Shown here: one piece after another, positions 61,428-64,000 of the stretch
Position numbering within the stretch: the first letter of the stretch is position 1
How the letters are laid out: each line of letters opens with the position of its first letter
Source of the DNA: Nannocystaceae bacterium
Lineage (GTDB): Bacteria > Myxococcota_A > Polyangia > Nannocystales > Nannocystaceae
Assembly (NCBI GenBank): GCA_019694555.1
Contig: JAIBBS010000002.1
Span: 1-64,000, forward strand
Direction of reading: 5' to 3'
DNA length: 64,000 bases
Program-made: the position numbers and the translations under genes
The notes under the pieces: generated by a model
Told to the model about the DNA's origin: nothing
Seen by the model: the letters and a program-made list of their open reading frames with translations, nothing else
Database searches by the model: none

Positions 61428-64000
61428 TCACTGCACCACGGTCACGCGACTCGAGGCGCTGTGGCCGAAGCGCTCGGGCTCGTACATCTCCTCGGCCTTG
61501 ACCGGCGGCAGCAGGAAGCTGCCGATGGTGGTCGCGCGCGCGGTGTAGCTGTGGGTGTACACGCCCGCGGGCAGCTGGTCGGCGAACAACAGCATGCGAT
61601 CGTCGCGCAGGTCGGTGTGGCTGAAGCTCCACCACCAACCCCACCACCAGCCGTCGCCGCGGTAGTAGCCGCCGCCGGCGCTGCTCGAGCTGGACATCGC
61701 CGCAACCGAGGTGACGAACTTCGGGTTCTGGCCCTCGAAGCCGCCGGGCAGTGCGTCATCGACCACGACGTAGTTCGCGCGGTCGCTGACCACGAGGTTG
61801 ATCGTGACCTTGACGTTGGTGCCGGCCTTCACGATCCACTCGCCGTCCTCGGTCTGCTTGACCGCATCGGGATCGACCTTGCCGTCGGGCCCGGGCAGCG
61901 CTTCGTAGGTGCGGTAGACCGTGAAGCCCTGGTCCTCGGCCGGCAGCTTCAGGCTCACCGGCGCGTAGCGCAGGCCCACGCGGTAGTAGAGCTTGCCGAC
62001 GCCGTCCTTGCCGATGGTCAGCTGACGCGAGTCGGCGCCCTGCAGCGTGCTCATCGGCACGGTCTGCGTGGTGCTCGACATGCTGCGGCCCTTGAACGCC
62101 TGCTCGCCGGCGAACAGCTCGTCGATCCACACCCGCGCGGTGAAGTCGGGCTCGTCCTTCTCGACCACCTCGAAGTAGCGGCTCGCCGCGACCAGCGCCC
62201 AGGCATTGGCGTGGGTCGACAGCCAACGGCCGCCGCGCTTGGGGTCGCGGTCGTCCATGATCGCGGCCATGATCTTCGACAACCGCGTGTCCGCGGGGTC
62301 GATCTCGAGCAGCGCCATCATCGCGATGGCGTCGGTCTGCACGTCGGAGTGCATCAGCAGGCGCAGGCCATCGGACGCGGCCTCGCTGCGCGACTCGGCG
62401 AAGTGGATCGTGCGCGCGCTCTCGACCACGCCGTCGCGCAGCTCGTCGAGGATCACGTCGCGCTCGGCGGTGCGGCCGTAGCGATGCGCGGCCGACATCA
62501 GCAGCACGCGGGCGTACAGCGGCATGTCGCTGCGGTGGCGCCACACGGTGTCGAACAGCGCCGAGCCGCGCTTCTCGCCCGAGAGCAGCCACAGGCCGAA
62601 CGCGCGCGTGGTCCAGTCGTAGTAGTCGCCCCAGCGCGAGCGGTAGCCGTACTGCACGAAGTTGTCGAGGTACTGCAGCGCGCGATCGAGCTTGTCCTTG
62701 TCGACCTCGTAGCCCTGCCGCTTGCCCTCGAGCAGCGCGAAGGTGGCCCAGGCGGTGAGGTACGGCCAGCTCTCGTCGGCGCGCCAGTAGCCGAAGCCGC
62801 CGTCGTACAGCTGGTGGGTCCACAGCCGCGCGATGCCGTCGTTGGCCAGCTGCTTGCGCAGCGCGGTGTCCTTGATCGTCGCGATCGGGAACGCGTCGAG
62901 GATGTCGCCCAGCGCGAAGATGGGCAGGATGCGGCTGGCGGTCTGCTCCGCGCACTCGTAGGGGTAGTCGACCAGGTAGCTGACCGCATCCTCGAGGCCC
63001 GACAGCGCGGTCGAGCTGAACGCGAGCTCGAGCCCACCGAAATCCGCGAGCGCGTCGGCCGGCGGTTCGATGGTGCGTTGCACCGATTCGTCGGTCATGC
63101 CGTAGTCGGCGAAGGCCTTGGCCGTGGCCGGGTAGTGCACCGGGATGGTGATCTCGGTGGCGTCGCGGCCCTTGTTGCTCATCGCCGCGAACTGCAGCCG
63201 CATCTTGCCGACCGCCTGCGTGGCCATGGCGAAGCGGACCTCGCGCGACTCGCCCGCGGGCACGTCGACGAAGGTCTCGCTCTCGCCGGTCAGCTTCACG
63301 TTGAGGCCGCGGGTACCGACGAGGATCTTCTGCGCCTCGCTGGTCTGGTTGTCGACCATGACCGAGCCCTCGAAGCTGTCGCCGAAGTTGGCGAAGCGCG
63401 GCAGCGACGGCCGGATCATCACCGACTTGCGCACGCGCACCGAGCTCTCGCCGCTGCCGAACCGATCGGCGGTGCTGGGATCGACCGCGACCGCCATGAT
63501 GCGGAAGGTCGTGAGGTTCTCCGGCATCGGGATGTCGATGCGGGCCTCACCGTTGGCGTCGGTCTCGATGTCCGCGTCGAAGAACGCGGTCGTCGCGAAG
63601 ACCGTGCGCAGCGAGACCTTCTGCGCCATCGCGGCCTGCACGTCGAAGCCGCTGGTCACGTCGGCGGCCTCGGCCTCGGACGAGGCCCGGCGGCTGCGCG
63701 AGGGCGCATCCGCCTTGGCCTTCTCCTCCATCGGGGCTGGCGCCGCCGTGGCCATCGGCGGCGCGGGCTTGGCCGCCCCGAAGCCGCTGCCGGTGCCGGG
63801 GCCCGAACCGTGCCCGATCGCGCCGATGCCACCGAGGCCGATCGTGCCATCGCCCGCACCGCCGCCGCCGCGACCGGTGCCGACCAGGCCCAACGTCGCG
63901 GCCGGCGTGACCGGGAGATCGTCGCGCGGCACGAGGTTGGCGTGCAGCGCCTGCAGCCACACGCCGCCGGCGTGGCGGTAGTGGAAAAACGCCACCGGGT
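61428..64000 (-). CDS. Alpha-2-macroglobulin family protein, 5' end outside the window
   Basis: The last 857 or so residues are visible; the frame is open to the window edge. The thioester motif is intact in YPYECAEQTASR, with the Cys codon at 62952-62954. Around it are the expected parts: MG-type domains with QKVSLRTVFATTAFFDADIETDANGEARIDIPMPENLTTFRIMA, then an all-helical thioester domain (HQLYDGGFGYWRADESWPYLTAWATFALL) and a receptor-binding-like end. A Gly-rich linker (GRGGGGAGDGTIGLGGIGAIG) and a Trp-rich loop (GWWWGWWWSF) are unusual. Bacterial members trap proteases in the periplasm. The caspase-like gene follows in the same operon. Confidence 0.93.
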   Translation of the reverse strand, partial: PVAFFHYRHAGGVWLQALHANLVPRDDLPVTPAATLGLVGTGRGGGGAGDGTIGLGGIGAIGHGSGPGTGSGFGAAKPAPPMATAAPAPMEEKAKADAPSRSRRASSEAEAADVTSGFDVQAAMAQKVSLRTVFATTAFFDADIETDANGEARIDIPMPENLTTFRIMAVAVDPSTADRFGSGESSVRVRKSVMIRPSLPRFANFGDSFEGSVMVDNQTSEAQKILVGTRGLNVKLTGESETFVDVPAGESREVRFAMATQAVGKMRLQFAAMSNKGRDATEITIPVHYPATAKAFADYGMTDESVQRTIEPPADALADFGGLELAFSSTALSGLEDAVSYLVDYPYECAEQTASRILPIFALGDILDAFPIATIKDTALRKQLANDGIARLWTHQLYDGGFGYWRADESWPYLTAWATFALLEGKRQGYEVDKDKLDRALQYLDNFVQYGYRSRWGDYYDWTTRAFGLWLLSGEKRGSALFDTVWRHRSDMPLYARVLLMSAAHRYGRTAERDVILDELRDGVVESARTIHFAESRSEAASDGLRLLMHSDVQTDAIAMMALLEIDPADTRLSKIMAAIMDDRDPKRGGRWLSTHANAWALVAASRYFEVVEKDEPDFTARVWIDELFAGEQAFKGRSMSSTTQTVPMSTLQGADSRQLTIGKDGVGKLYYRVGLRYAPVSLKLPAEDQGFTVYRTYEALPGPDGKVDPDAVKQTEDGEWIVKAGTNVKVTINLVVSDRANYVVVDDALPGGFEGQNPKFVTSVAAMSSSSSAGGGYYRGDGWWWGWWWSFSHTDLRDDRMLLFADQLPAGVYTHSYTARATTIGSFLLPPVKAEEMYEPERFGHSASSRVTVVQ

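Overview
The window is very GC-rich (roughly 70 percent) and almost fully coding. The protein types point to a myxobacterium of the Myxococcota, most likely the Nannocystis/Plesiocystis side. The signs are many lipoproteins with a Ser/Gly/Thr-rich linker after the lipobox Cys, Cys-rich 'NCGGCG' proteins, a Ser/Thr kinase whose catalytic loop reads HRDVSPSN, a thrombospondin type 3 repeat lipoprotein and a secreted FG-GAP/ASPIC protein. The taxon is inferred from protein style, not from a marker gene. No tRNA, rRNA, CRISPR array, insertion sequence or phage gene was found.

Layout. 1-9.3 kb (mostly minus strand): the end of a probable phosphoesterase, an HTH-EIIA regulator next to a CPA2 antiporter with Usp-like domains, two tandem Cys-rich lipoproteins, a Ser/Thr kinase with a coupled membrane protein, and a PEGA protein pair. 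9.7-19.3 kb: a small lipoprotein overlapping queC, an SLC13 transporter, a polytopic membrane protein, an M23 lipoprotein, an AmpG-like permease, a PAS/degenerate-GGDEF protein and a secreted two-gene operon closed by a strong terminator. 19.5-26.7 kb: a di-heme cytochrome/beta-propeller protein with a propeller lipoprotein, then phoB-phoR-phoU behind a Pho-box-like promoter. 26.6-33.9 kb: an MFS gene divergent from an HTH/zinc-ribbon protein, a lipoprotein, ECF sigma cassette A, and a ZIP-like/permease fusion with a His-rich tail beside an ArsR regulator. 34-42.9 kb: an aldo/keto reductase, a polyprenyl-phosphate sugar transferase with a leader hairpin, a DUF5658-like protein, two tandem eight-Cys lipoproteins divergent from a VWA protein, a small secreted protein, a DUF1295 protein and a membrane protein. 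43-55.9 kb (one plus-strand run): a GH3 lipoprotein, an ABC ATPase, an ABC-permease/M1-peptidase fusion, a HelD/UvrD-like helicase, ECF cassette B and a TSP3 lipoprotein. 55.9-64 kb (minus): a CRTAC1-like protein, PiT plus a DUF47 partner behind a second Pho-box-like site, a caspase-like peptidase and an alpha-2-macroglobulin cut by the window end.

How the parts fit. Phosphate handling is split between phoB-phoR-phoU and DUF47-PiT. Each has an 11-bp-spaced GTCAC-type direct repeat at almost the same distance from its first start codon, so PhoB probably links them. Two homologous ECF cassettes (envelope protein, sigma factor, single-pass membrane protein with a shared C-terminal domain) occur in the same window and look like a three-gene envelope-sensing module. 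At ten genes without a clear Shine-Dalgarno sequence a TANNNT hexamer lies exactly 6 to 8 nt before the start codon, which suggests frequent leaderless transcription.
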